DNA of 60,542 bases from positions 24,216 through 84,757 of the forward strand of contig LVBB01000020.1 of assembly GCA_001603075.1 (NCBI GenBank), read 5' to 3'. The position numbers and the translations under genes were made by a program. The notes beneath the pieces were generated by a model. That model saw only the letters and a program-made list of their open reading frames with translations. It was not told the DNA's origin and did not search any database. Source of the DNA: Phycisphaerales bacterium Planc_01. GTDB lineage: Bacteria; Planctomycetota; Phycisphaerae; Sedimentisphaerales; Anaerobacaceae. How positions within the stretch are numbered: the stretch's first letter is position 1; every line of letters starts with the position of its first letter. Of the stretch, positions 17,960 through 24,585 are shown one piece after another.

Positions 17960-19146
17960 GATGCCTTCTCCCGTATCACAAGAGGCTTCATCGCGCCGTC
18001 CTGCGGCAGCCTCGCGATCGGCTCGGCCAGCAGGAAATCGCCTTTGCGAACCTCGTCGGCGAGCAGATGGGCGATCTCCAGGGCCTTGTAGTACGACGAC
18101 AGCGACCCGACGGCGATGGTCTTGCCGTCGATCTCGATCTCGCCGCGGCGCAACTGCTCGTAGCTGACCTTGGCAATCACCTTGCCCGTCTTCTGCGGGT
18201 AATCGCTGCTGTAGTCGATCACCGGCGCGAGGATGTCGCGGTCGCGTACGCACGTTCGCTTGAGAATCTGCTCGTTGAGAATGGGAATGGGGACTCCGAC
18301 GCCCAGGGCCAGCGAGATTCCATAGCCGCGAAGGCTCGCCCCGCGCACGAACGCCGGCTTCATCCGCTTCATGTCACCCGTCAACGCCAGCGTACCGGCC
18401 CCTTCGGTGGGCACGCCGTCGGGCGTTCGCTCGCACACCCCGGCGTGCTGCGTCCCTTCGGCGTAGACGTGCCCCTGCGCCCCGGCCAGCCAGACCTTCG
18501 TCCCGACGCCGATCGTCTCGTAATAGGGATCGTTCAGCAGTGGCGACAACTGCCCGGCCGAACAATACGTCGCGTTCTTGCGGTCCGGCTCCAGCGTCCC
18601 CATGTACGTGTAGATCGTCCGATCCGAGTCGTTGATCGCCACGTTGTAGTTCTGATAGCAGTTGCGCGGGTTGACCATGATCGCTTGATTCAGGTCGTCG
18701 ATCGTGAAATACGTGCGAATCTCACGACGCGGATAGTCGTCGGTCCCGTACGACAGGGCGAACAACTGCAGCGTCTTGCCGGCGACGAGGTCTTCGATCA
18801 CGTGGCCGCCGCCGTAGCGGAACTCGCCCGGCGGGTACATGTTCGCCGGATCGCCGTGACGCAGTTGCGTCGCGCCGAGATAGACATCGACCGCGGCGAT
18901 GCCCGTGTAGACCAGCACGTCCTCGATCCACGCCTCGGACATGCGGATCTTCGGCGCCGAATGCCCGAAGTTCAAAAAGCAGCCCGACGAGCACATCGGC
19001 CCGAACGTCGCCGTGGTCACCACGTCCACTTCCTCAGCGGCCGCTTTCAGGCCCTTCTTGTCCACATAGTCCATGATCTCGTCGGCCGTCAGCACCACCG
19101 CCTTGCCCGACTCGATCCGCTTGTTGATCTGTTCATAGGTCTTCAT
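17956..19146 (-). CDS. HcyBio / DUF39 homocysteine biosynthesis protein
   Basis: 396 residues. Starts MKTYEQINKRIESGKAVV and has the DUF39 (COG1900) signature ATFGPMCSSGCFLNFGH with conserved cysteines, plus NPRNCYQNYN, YCSAGQLSPLLND, GTKVWLAGAQG, GVPTEGAGTLALTGD and GYGISLALGVGVPIPILN. Family members take part in sulfur insertion into aspartate semialdehyde to give homocysteine, bypassing O-acyl-homoserine chemistry; the pathway is known mainly from methanogens and strict anaerobes. AGGACGGACA precedes the ATG. The gene leads a three-gene operon with a TTGACA promoter 74 nt upstream, and the following ferredoxin overlaps it by 4 nt. The frame extends to 19248 but without family sequence. Confidence 0.93.
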   Translation of the reverse strand: MKTYEQINKRIESGKAVVLTADEIMDYVDKKGLKAAAEEVDVVTTATFGPMCSSGCFLNFGHSAPKIRMSEAWIEDVLVYTGIAAVDVYLGATQLRHGDPANMYPPGEFRYGGGHVIEDLVAGKTLQLFALSYGTDDYPRREIRTYFTIDDLNQAIMVNPRNCYQNYNVAINDSDRTIYTYMGTLEPDRKNATYCSAGQLSPLLNDPYYETIGVGTKVWLAGAQGHVYAEGTQHAGVCERTPDGVPTEGAGTLALTGDMKRMKPAFVRGASLRGYGISLALGVGVPIPILNEQILKRTCVRDRDILAPVIDYSSDYPQKTGKVIAKVSYEQLRRGEIEIDGKTIAVGSLSSYYKALEIAHLLADEVRKGDFLLAEPIARLPQDGAMKPLVIREKAS

Positions 19147-19219
19147 TGTCCGTCCTGTTCCGAGAACTCCCTCCTCCTTCTCCGGGGCGACGCCCCGTGG
19201 CCCGATGCGCAAAACAGTC

Positions 19220-19248
19220 AGTATGCGGGCCTGACGCGCTCTTGTCAA
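19220..19248 (-). promoter_or_regulatory. Sigma70-like promoter of the homocysteine operon
   Basis: On the minus strand a perfect TTGACA (19243-19248) is followed after 17 nt by CATACT (19220-19225, 4/6). Predicted +1 is near 19213, giving a leader of about 67 nt. The leader contains the hairpin CGGGGC-gtc-GCCCCG (19182-19197) and a purine-rich ribosome-binding stretch. It is too short for a standard SAM riboswitch. Confidence 0.65.
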
Positions 19249-19395
19249 TTCTCGTTCTGCGGCTATCAGGCGGCTGGCGGCCGGTACGACTTGCTTCCGA
19301 GGAACGGCCTTGCAATCTCCGCATGACCGGGTAGGCTATGGGCGGGGCAGACGGTCGCCCCCGGCGGGGCGGCGTGCCCGGCTTTCTGGCAGCCC

Positions 19396-20178
19396 ATGGA
19401 ATCCATACTCAACAACGACGAGGCCATCGAACGCATCGCCCAAACGCTGGCGCGGAGCCGTAGCGTCCTGTTCATCACGGGGGCGGGGATCTCCGCCGAC
19501 TCGGGCCTGCCGACGTATCGCGGGATCGGAGGGCTGTACAACGTCAACACGACCGAAGACGGCATGCCCATCGAGCGGGCGCTGTCGGGCGAGATCATGG
19601 CCAGGCGCCCGGAACTGACGTGGAAATACCTCGGCCAGATCGAGAAGACCTGCCGCGGCGCCCGGCCCAACCGGGGCCACGAGGTGATCGCCGAGATGCA
19701 GGACCATTTCGAGCGGCTCTGGGTGCTGACGCAGAACGTCGATGGCTTCCACAAGGCCGCCGGGGCACGCAACGTCATCGATATCCACGGCGACCTGCAC
19801 CACCTGCTCTGCACGCGATGCGCCTATCGCTGCACCGTCGTCGACTACGGCGAGCTGTCGTTGCCGCCGCGATGCCCCGATTGCGGCGCCATCGTGCGGC
19901 CGGACGTCGTCCTCTTTGGTGAGCTGCTGGAGGAAGAGAAGGTCGAGCGCCTCTTTACCGAGCTGAACAAAGGGTTCGACATCGTCTTCAGCGTGGGCAC
20001 CAGCAGCGTCTTTCCCTATATCGCCGAGCCGGTCCGCTTTGCCGCGCAGGTGCGGTCGGCGACCGTCGAGATCAACCCGGACGTCAGCCGGGTGACCCAT
20101 CTGGTCGATATTCGGCTCGCCATGCGGGCCACGCCCGCGCTCGACGCCGTCTGGAGGCGCTACCTGGATGGCAAGTGA
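19396..20178 (+). CDS. Sir2-family NAD-dependent protein deacylase (sirtuin)
   Basis: 260 residues. The NAD-binding motif ITGAGISADSGLPTYRG is at about 29-45, followed by the TQNVDGFH segment and catalytic histidine in DIHGDLHHL (about 130-137). A zinc site is formed by CTRC (about 140) and CPDC (about 160), then IVRPDVVLFGELL and SVGTSSVFPYIAEPV contact NAD. It removes acyl groups from lysine, releasing nicotinamide and O-acyl-ADP-ribose. Its 3' end overlaps the next gene by 11 nt, so both are read from one message. It is divergent from the homocysteine operon; the 250-nt spacer holds that operon's promoter but no strong plus-strand one is evident. Confidence 0.92.
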   Translation: MESILNNDEAIERIAQTLARSRSVLFITGAGISADSGLPTYRGIGGLYNVNTTEDGMPIERALSGEIMARRPELTWKYLGQIEKTCRGARPNRGHEVIAEMQDHFERLWVLTQNVDGFHKAAGARNVIDIHGDLHHLLCTRCAYRCTVVDYGELSLPPRCPDCGAIVRPDVVLFGELLEEEKVERLFTELNKGFDIVFSVGTSSVFPYIAEPVRFAAQVRSATVEINPDVSRVTHLVDIRLAMRATPALDAVWRRYLDGK

Positions 20179-21100
20179 CGATCTGAGGGCCAGACTTCTC
20201 GAATGCCTGGGCGGGCCGTGGCCGGACCCCTGCGAGCTGCGCCCGATCGTCCGCCAGATCATCGCCAAGAAAGGCTATCGCATCGAGTCGGTGACGTATG
20301 AAGTCGAGTCGGGCGACCGCGTGCCCGCCCTGCTTCTGGTGCCCGATGGCGTCAACGCCGACCACCCTGCCCCGGCCGTGCTGGTCTGCCATCAGCACAA
20401 CGGCCAGTGGCACCTGGGCAAGAGCGAGCCGGCCGGACTGGCGGGCAATCGGATGCACCATACCGGCGTCGCCCTCGTCAAAGAGGGATATGTCGTCCTC
20501 TGTCCCGATGCGTTGTGCTTCGAAGAGAGGCAAAACGACCGACTCCGAGACGGGGACTTCGAGCGGTTCGAGTTCCTCCGCTACGTCGTGGCGGGCAAGT
20601 CGATGGCCTGGAAGAACATCCTCGACATGCGCCGCGCGGTGGACTACCTCTGCGGCCGGCCCGAGGTCAGGGCCGACCGCATCGGCTGCTACGGGCACTC
20701 GATGGGCGCGACCCACACCTGGCTCGTCGGGCCGTGGGAGCCGAGACTGACGTGCCTGGTCGGCAACTGCTGCCTGCCCACGTACGCAGCCATTCACCGT
20801 ACGCACATCCTGCACTGCTTCCCCAACTTCATCCCCGGCTGGTTCCAATATGGTGACACGCCCGACATCGCCGCCCTCGTCGCACCGCGACCGCTGCATC
20901 TGAACTTCGGCGAGCTTGACGGCGGCAGCCCCATCGACGAGGTCCGCCAGGGCATCGAGACCATCGCCCGGGCCTACGACCGAGCCGGAGCATCGGAGCA
21001 TTTCACCCACTACATCGAACCCGGCGCCGGCCATGTTCTCTCGGACGAAATGTGGCGCCGAACCCGCGATTGGTTTCGCACCCACCTGCTCGTCAGATAG
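20168..21100 (+). CDS. Alpha/beta hydrolase (dienelactone-hydrolase-like)
   Basis: 310 residues, no signal peptide, so cytoplasmic. The fold is clear: VPALLLVPDG, AVLVCHQHNG, the nucleophile motif CYGHSMGATHTW (about residue 180), acid in NFGELDGGSPIDE (about 255) and histidine in EPGAGHVLSDEMW (about 293). GNRMHHTGVALVKEGYVVLCPDAL is typical of the family that includes acetyl-xylan esterases and dienelactone hydrolases; substrate is not assignable. The ATG lies inside the last codons of the sirtuin gene (11-nt overlap). A hydrolase translationally coupled to a deacylase may act on a small acylated product, but that is speculation. A new promoter starts just after its stop. Confidence 0.85.
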   Translation: MASDDLRARLLECLGGPWPDPCELRPIVRQIIAKKGYRIESVTYEVESGDRVPALLLVPDGVNADHPAPAVLVCHQHNGQWHLGKSEPAGLAGNRMHHTGVALVKEGYVVLCPDALCFEERQNDRLRDGDFERFEFLRYVVAGKSMAWKNILDMRRAVDYLCGRPEVRADRIGCYGHSMGATHTWLVGPWEPRLTCLVGNCCLPTYAAIHRTHILHCFPNFIPGWFQYGDTPDIAALVAPRPLHLNFGELDGGSPIDEVRQGIETIARAYDRAGASEHFTHYIEPGAGHVLSDEMWRRTRDWFRTHLLVR

Positions 21101-21108
21101 GGGCGGCC

Positions 21109-21135
21109 TTGACAACCAATCCACCATTCTGTAAT
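21109..21135 (+). promoter_or_regulatory. Putative sigma70-like promoter of the ABC-F transcription unit
   Basis: A perfect TTGACA (21109-21114) and TGTAAT (21130-21135, 5/6) are separated by 15 nt, shorter than the usual 17. Predicted +1 is near 21142, so the message would start about 150 nt ahead of the ABC-F ATG and include the uORF and the long-range stem. Confidence 0.5.
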
Positions 21136-21174
21136 GAAGGTGTGAAACTCCTGTGGTTTTCTGGAGCCCGGTAC

Positions 21175-21186
21175 ATGCGGAATTAG
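21175..21186 (+). CDS. Three-codon upstream ORF (Met-Arg-Asn-stop) in the ABC-F leader
   Basis: ATG CGG AAT TAG with GGAG (21163-21166) 8 nt upstream, an ideal ribosome-binding site. Its codons 2-3 and stop overlap the 5' arm of the stem that pairs with the start of the ABC-F gene. Very short uORFs control several antibiotic-resistance ABC-F genes in other bacteria by ribosome-mediated attenuation. That this one is translated is inference from the binding site and placement. Confidence 0.5.
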   Translation: MRN

Positions 21187-21318
21187 ACAAATAACCCCGA
21201 GCCGTAGTTCAATCAGCCCACCGCAGGTCGTGCGTCCTCGCACGACGCGTCCCGGTGGTGCTGTCCCATTGCCACACCATTGGGAACGAGGCCATGAGCC
21301 GGTTATTTGTCCGATTCC
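21179..21318 (+). promoter_or_regulatory. Candidate translational attenuator: 18-nt long-range stem around the ABC-F start
   Basis: GGAATTAGACAAATAACC (21179-21196) pairs with GGTTATTTGTCCGATTCC (21301-21318): 16 Watson-Crick pairs, one G-U and one A-C mismatch in 18. The 3' arm covers codons 3-8 of the ABC-F gene and the ATG (21294) sits just inside the loop. The 104-nt loop also holds a perfect local hairpin GTCGTGCG-tcct-CGCACGAC (21227-21246). No U-tract follows either hairpin, so control at translation rather than termination is suggested. Confidence 0.55.
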
Positions 21319-22805
21319 ACAACATTACGTTCACGTATCCATCCGCCGTTGCACCGCTGTTTTGCGGCCTTTCGCTGCATCTTCCATGTGGCTTCTCCGG
21401 CGTCGTCGGGGCCAACGGCGTGGGAAAGACCACCCTTCTGAGACTGGCCACGCGGCATCTGACGGCCGATGCAGGAACGATCGAGACGCCGGCGCGGACC
21501 GTCTACTGCCCGCAGCGGACCGACGATGTGCCCGACCGATTCGAGCAATTGCTCGGCGCGCAGACGAAGTCTGCGTGGAGCATTCGGGAGATGCTGCGCA
21601 TCCAGTCGGACTGGCTGAATCGGTGGGCGACGCTTTCCCACGGCGAGCGCAAGCGCGCACAGATCGCCACGGCTCTGTGGCTCGAACCCGATGTGTTGGC
21701 CGTCGACGAGCCGACCAACCATCTCGATGCGCTTGCGCGGCAGATCGTCGGCGCAGCGCTACGGTCGTTTCGCGGCGTGGGGCTTCTGGTCAGTCACGAC
21801 AGGGAGTTGCTCGACTCGCTGTGCACGCAGTGCGTCTTCATCGACCCGCCGGATGTGACAGTTCGGCCCGGCGGTGTCACGAAGGGCGCCGAGGCCGCCA
21901 GGCTCGAGCAGCAGACGGCGCAAAGGCAGCACGAGCAGAGCAAGCGTGCGTGCGAGAAAGTCCGTCGGGAGGCGATCCGCCGAGAAGAACTGGCAAGGCA
22001 GGCCCAGAGCCGACGCTCGAAGCGGGGCCTGGCGATCAAGGACCACGATGCGCGGGAGAAGAAGGATCGCGCCCGCGTCAGCGGCAAGGACGGCGTCGGC
22101 GGCAAGCTCCGGCGGCAGCTTCGCGGGCAACTGGCCCACGCGCAGGACAGAGCGGAGACGACGCGAGTCAAGAAGCAGTATGAAGTCGGTATCTGGCTGC
22201 CCGGCTCGACGTCGAAGCGCAACACGCTCCTGGAACTGCCGGCCGGCTCGCTCGCTCTGGGCGAGCATCGACAGCTTGCGTATCCCGACTTGACGATCCG
22301 CCCGACGGACCGCATCGCACTGACCGGCGCCAACGGCTCGGGCAAAAGCACGCTGGTGCGGCATCTGCTGGCGAGACTGGAGGTCCCGCCGGGGCAACTG
22401 ACCTGCGTGCCGCAGGAGATCGACGCGGGCCGATCACGCGAGATGCTGGACCAGGTCAGGCGATTGGCCAAGGACCGGCTCGGTCACCTGATGACCATCG
22501 TCAGCCGGCTCGGCTCCCGGCCCGACCGACTGCTCGCCAGCGACGAGCCCAGCCCGGGCGAGACCCGCAAGCTCCTGCTGGCGATGGGCATGCTCAGCGC
22601 CCCGCACATCATCATCATGGACGAGCCGACCAACCACATGGACCTGCCCTCCATTGAGGCGCTGGAGACCGCCCTGGCCGACTGCCCGTGCGCCCTGCTG
22701 CTGGTCAGTCACGACCGAAGGTTTCTCGAACCACTGACCCACGCCACGTGGCACATCGCCGCGAATTCTGACCACCCGGACACGTTTACCCTCGGCATCC
22801 GATGA
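21294..22805 (+). CDS. ABC-F family ATPase (ribosome-associated, possible antibiotic-resistance type)
   Basis: 503 residues, two ATP-binding cassettes and no membrane segments, which defines ABC-F proteins that bind the ribosomal E site. Cassette 1: Walker A GANGVGKTT (about 36), signature LSHGERKRAQ, Walker B VDEPTNHLD and SHDRELLDS. A long basic, Gln/Lys/Arg-rich linker (about 195-295) stands where the P-site tRNA-interacting region and arm would be. Cassette 2: GANGSGKST (about 332), a degenerate signature SPGETRK in place of LSGGE, IMDEPTNHMD and SHDRRFL. The ATG at 21294 was chosen over an upstream GTG at 21255 because the family sequence begins RLFVRFHNITFTY. A leader with uORF and stem precedes it. 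Resistance rather than housekeeping function is inferred from that leader and the divergent linker. Confidence 0.85.
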   Translation: MSRLFVRFHNITFTYPSAVAPLFCGLSLHLPCGFSGVVGANGVGKTTLLRLATRHLTADAGTIETPARTVYCPQRTDDVPDRFEQLLGAQTKSAWSIREMLRIQSDWLNRWATLSHGERKRAQIATALWLEPDVLAVDEPTNHLDALARQIVGAALRSFRGVGLLVSHDRELLDSLCTQCVFIDPPDVTVRPGGVTKGAEAARLEQQTAQRQHEQSKRACEKVRREAIRREELARQAQSRRSKRGLAIKDHDAREKKDRARVSGKDGVGGKLRRQLRGQLAHAQDRAETTRVKKQYEVGIWLPGSTSKRNTLLELPAGSLALGEHRQLAYPDLTIRPTDRIALTGANGSGKSTLVRHLLARLEVPPGQLTCVPQEIDAGRSREMLDQVRRLAKDRLGHLMTIVSRLGSRPDRLLASDEPSPGETRKLLLAMGMLSAPHIIIMDEPTNHMDLPSIEALETALADCPCALLLVSHDRRFLEPLTHATWHIAANSDHPDTFTLGIR

Positions 22806-22923
22806 TACACAACCCGTCGCGCCTGTGGGCTTGCAAAACCGCGGCGTACGGCTATGATAGCCGCCATGTGAAGATGGTTCCCCGGGTCTATGGCTGCTGT
22901 TTGAGGTGCGATTGGAGAGTTCA

Positions 22924-23619
22924 TTGAAGACGTGTGTCCCGCTGACCCGGATCCAGAAGCTCATCGGCCGACGGATGCTGGACTCCAAACGCACCAAGCC
23001 CTGCTTCTACCTCGAACGCAAGGCTGATGTCACGGAGTTGCTGGCCCGCCGTCACGCCCTGAGCAAGGCCCTCGGCGTCAAGATCACCAGCAACACCTTC
23101 CTGATCCACGCTCTGGCCCTGGCGGCCAGGCGGTATCCGCTGGTTCTCGGCCGATTGGACGACAGCGGCGTGGCGATCTGCATCCCCGACGAGATCAACG
23201 TGGGGTTTGCCGTCAACAGCCCGCAGGGACTGGTCGTGCCTGTCATCCGGCAAGCCGACCGCAAGACGCTGGCCAAGATCGCCGGCGAGGAGCGCACCCT
23301 GACGCAGAGCGCGCGGAGCAACAAGCTGACCCTGGAACAGATCGAGGGCGAGACGATCGCGATGAGCAATCTCGGCGCCTACGACATCGACACCTTTCTC
23401 GGCATCGTGCCGCCGGCCGCCAGCACCATCCTGGCCGTGGGCAAGGTGCTGCGTGTGGCGGTCCCGATGGATGACCGCTGCGAGGCCCGCAAGCAGATGA
23501 GCCTGTCGCTGGCGGTCGATCACAGAATCATCGACGGCGCCTACGCCGCGAGGTTCCTGAACCTGATCGCAGAACAGTTGAACGATCCCGAACGCTTACA
23601 ACAGGAGGACCCACAATGA
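22924..23619 (+). CDS. 2-oxoacid dehydrogenase E2-type acyltransferase core without lipoyl domain
   Basis: 231 residues. Only the catalytic domain is present: VPLTRIQKLIGRRMLDSK, ITSNTFLIHALALAARRYP, INVGFAVNSPQGLVVPVIR, TIAMSNLGAYDID and the catalytic LAVDHRIIDGAYAARFL (His, and the D-G pair, about residue 200). Normal E2 subunits carry one or more lipoyl domains and a peripheral-subunit-binding domain ahead of this core; here neither exists, and the frame upstream is short. It could be a free acyltransferase using CoA thioesters, or part of a complex whose lipoyl domain is encoded elsewhere. TTG at 22924 is chosen as start because GGAG lies 7 nt upstream; GTG at 22906 is the alternative. 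Its stop overlaps the next start (ATGA). Confidence 0.8.
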   Translation: MKTCVPLTRIQKLIGRRMLDSKRTKPCFYLERKADVTELLARRHALSKALGVKITSNTFLIHALALAARRYPLVLGRLDDSGVAICIPDEINVGFAVNSPQGLVVPVIRQADRKTLAKIAGEERTLTQSARSNKLTLEQIEGETIAMSNLGAYDIDTFLGIVPPAASTILAVGKVLRVAVPMDDRCEARKQMSLSLAVDHRIIDGAYAARFLNLIAEQLNDPERLQQEDPQ

Positions 23620-24521
23620 ACAGCCGTATTGGAGCCATCGGTTGCAGCCTGCTCGTCATGCTGCTCGCCATGTCACCCGCTGCGTGCATCGCCGCCGAGC
23701 CCTCGGTCGAGGTGCTCTGGCCGGCCGGAGCACCGGGGGCCAGGGGCAACGCCGACGGCGACGTCCCGAAGCTGACGATCTACCTGCCCGATAAAGACAA
23801 AGCCACCGGCGCCGCCATCGTGATCTGTCCCGGCGGCGGCTACGGCCACCTGGCGATAGACCACGAAGGGCACCAGATCGCCCAGTGGCTCAACTCCTTC
23901 GGCGTCGCCGGCTTCATCCTGCAATACCGTCACCGCAACAGCGGCGCCGGCTGCGGCCACCCCGCCCCGCTTCAGGACGTCCAGCGGGCGGTCCGCACGG
24001 TACGCAGTGGTGCGGCCGGCTGGGGCGTGAAACCCGACCGCATCGGCGTTCTCGGCTTCTCGGCCGGCGGCCATCTGGCCTCGACCGCGGTGACACACTT
24101 CGACGACAAGGTCTACGACGGGCGCGACACGATCGACCAAGCCAGCGCCCGGCCCGACTTCGGCGTGCTGATCTACCCGGTGATCTCCTTCGTCGAACCC
24201 TTCACCCATGTCGGCTCGCGGCAGAACCTGCTGGGCGTCGATGCAAGCCGGGAAATGATGGAGAAATTCTCGAACGAGAAGCAGGTGACCGCGCAGACCC
24301 CGCCGTGCTTCTTGATCCACACGTGGGAAGACACGGGCGTGCCCGCGGAGAACAGCATCTACTTCTACCTCGCCATGCGAAAGGCCAAGGTGCCCGCCGA
24401 GATGCACCTGTTCGCCAAAGGCCCCCACGGCTTCGGACTGGGCCAGAAGATCGAAGGCACCTCCGCCTGGCCCATGCTGTGCCAGAACTGGATGAAGGTC
24501 TCCGGCTTCCTCGGACAATAG
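23616..24521 (+). CDS. Secreted alpha/beta hydrolase, xylan-esterase / BD-FAE-like
   Basis: 301 residues with a signal peptide (residues 1-27, ending CIA-AE). HGGG-type oxyanion region VICPGGGYGHLA, nucleophile motif VLGFSAGGHLA (about 145), acid in HTWEDTGVPAENS (about 232) and histidine in AKGPHGFGLG (about 265) give a complete triad. This pattern is that of acetyl-xylan esterases and the 'endo-1,4-beta-xylanase B' annotated esterases of polysaccharide degraders. It overlaps the E2-like gene by 4 nt (ATGA), so the two are translationally coupled although one protein is cytoplasmic and the other exported. It converges on parA, with a 64-nt spacer containing GGCAGA-acca-TCTGCC. Confidence 0.85.
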   Translation: MNSRIGAIGCSLLVMLLAMSPAACIAAEPSVEVLWPAGAPGARGNADGDVPKLTIYLPDKDKATGAAIVICPGGGYGHLAIDHEGHQIAQWLNSFGVAGFILQYRHRNSGAGCGHPAPLQDVQRAVRTVRSGAAGWGVKPDRIGVLGFSAGGHLASTAVTHFDDKVYDGRDTIDQASARPDFGVLIYPVISFVEPFTHVGSRQNLLGVDASREMMEKFSNEKQVTAQTPPCFLIHTWEDTGVPAENSIYFYLAMRKAKVPAEMHLFAKGPHGFGLGQKIEGTSAWPMLCQNWMKVSGFLGQ

Positions 24522-24585
24522 ACGCACCGCACGCGGGCGGCCGCGGGCAGAACCATCTGCCTGTAGCCTTCCGTCCTGTTCGCGG

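Noticed and set aside
19182-19213. SAM or other riboswitch ahead of the homocysteine operon
   Set aside because: The leader is only ~67 nt with one simple GC hairpin; no SAM-I, SAM-II or SAM-IV core motifs are visible.
21200-21262. tRNA-like pieces (GTAGTTCAATCAGC and AGGTCGTGCGTCC) in the ABC-F leader
   Set aside because: They resemble a D arm and a variable/T arm, but no acceptor pairing, anticodon arm or 7-nt T loop can be built; the strong GTCGTGCG hairpin replaces the T arm. At most a decayed tRNA remnant.
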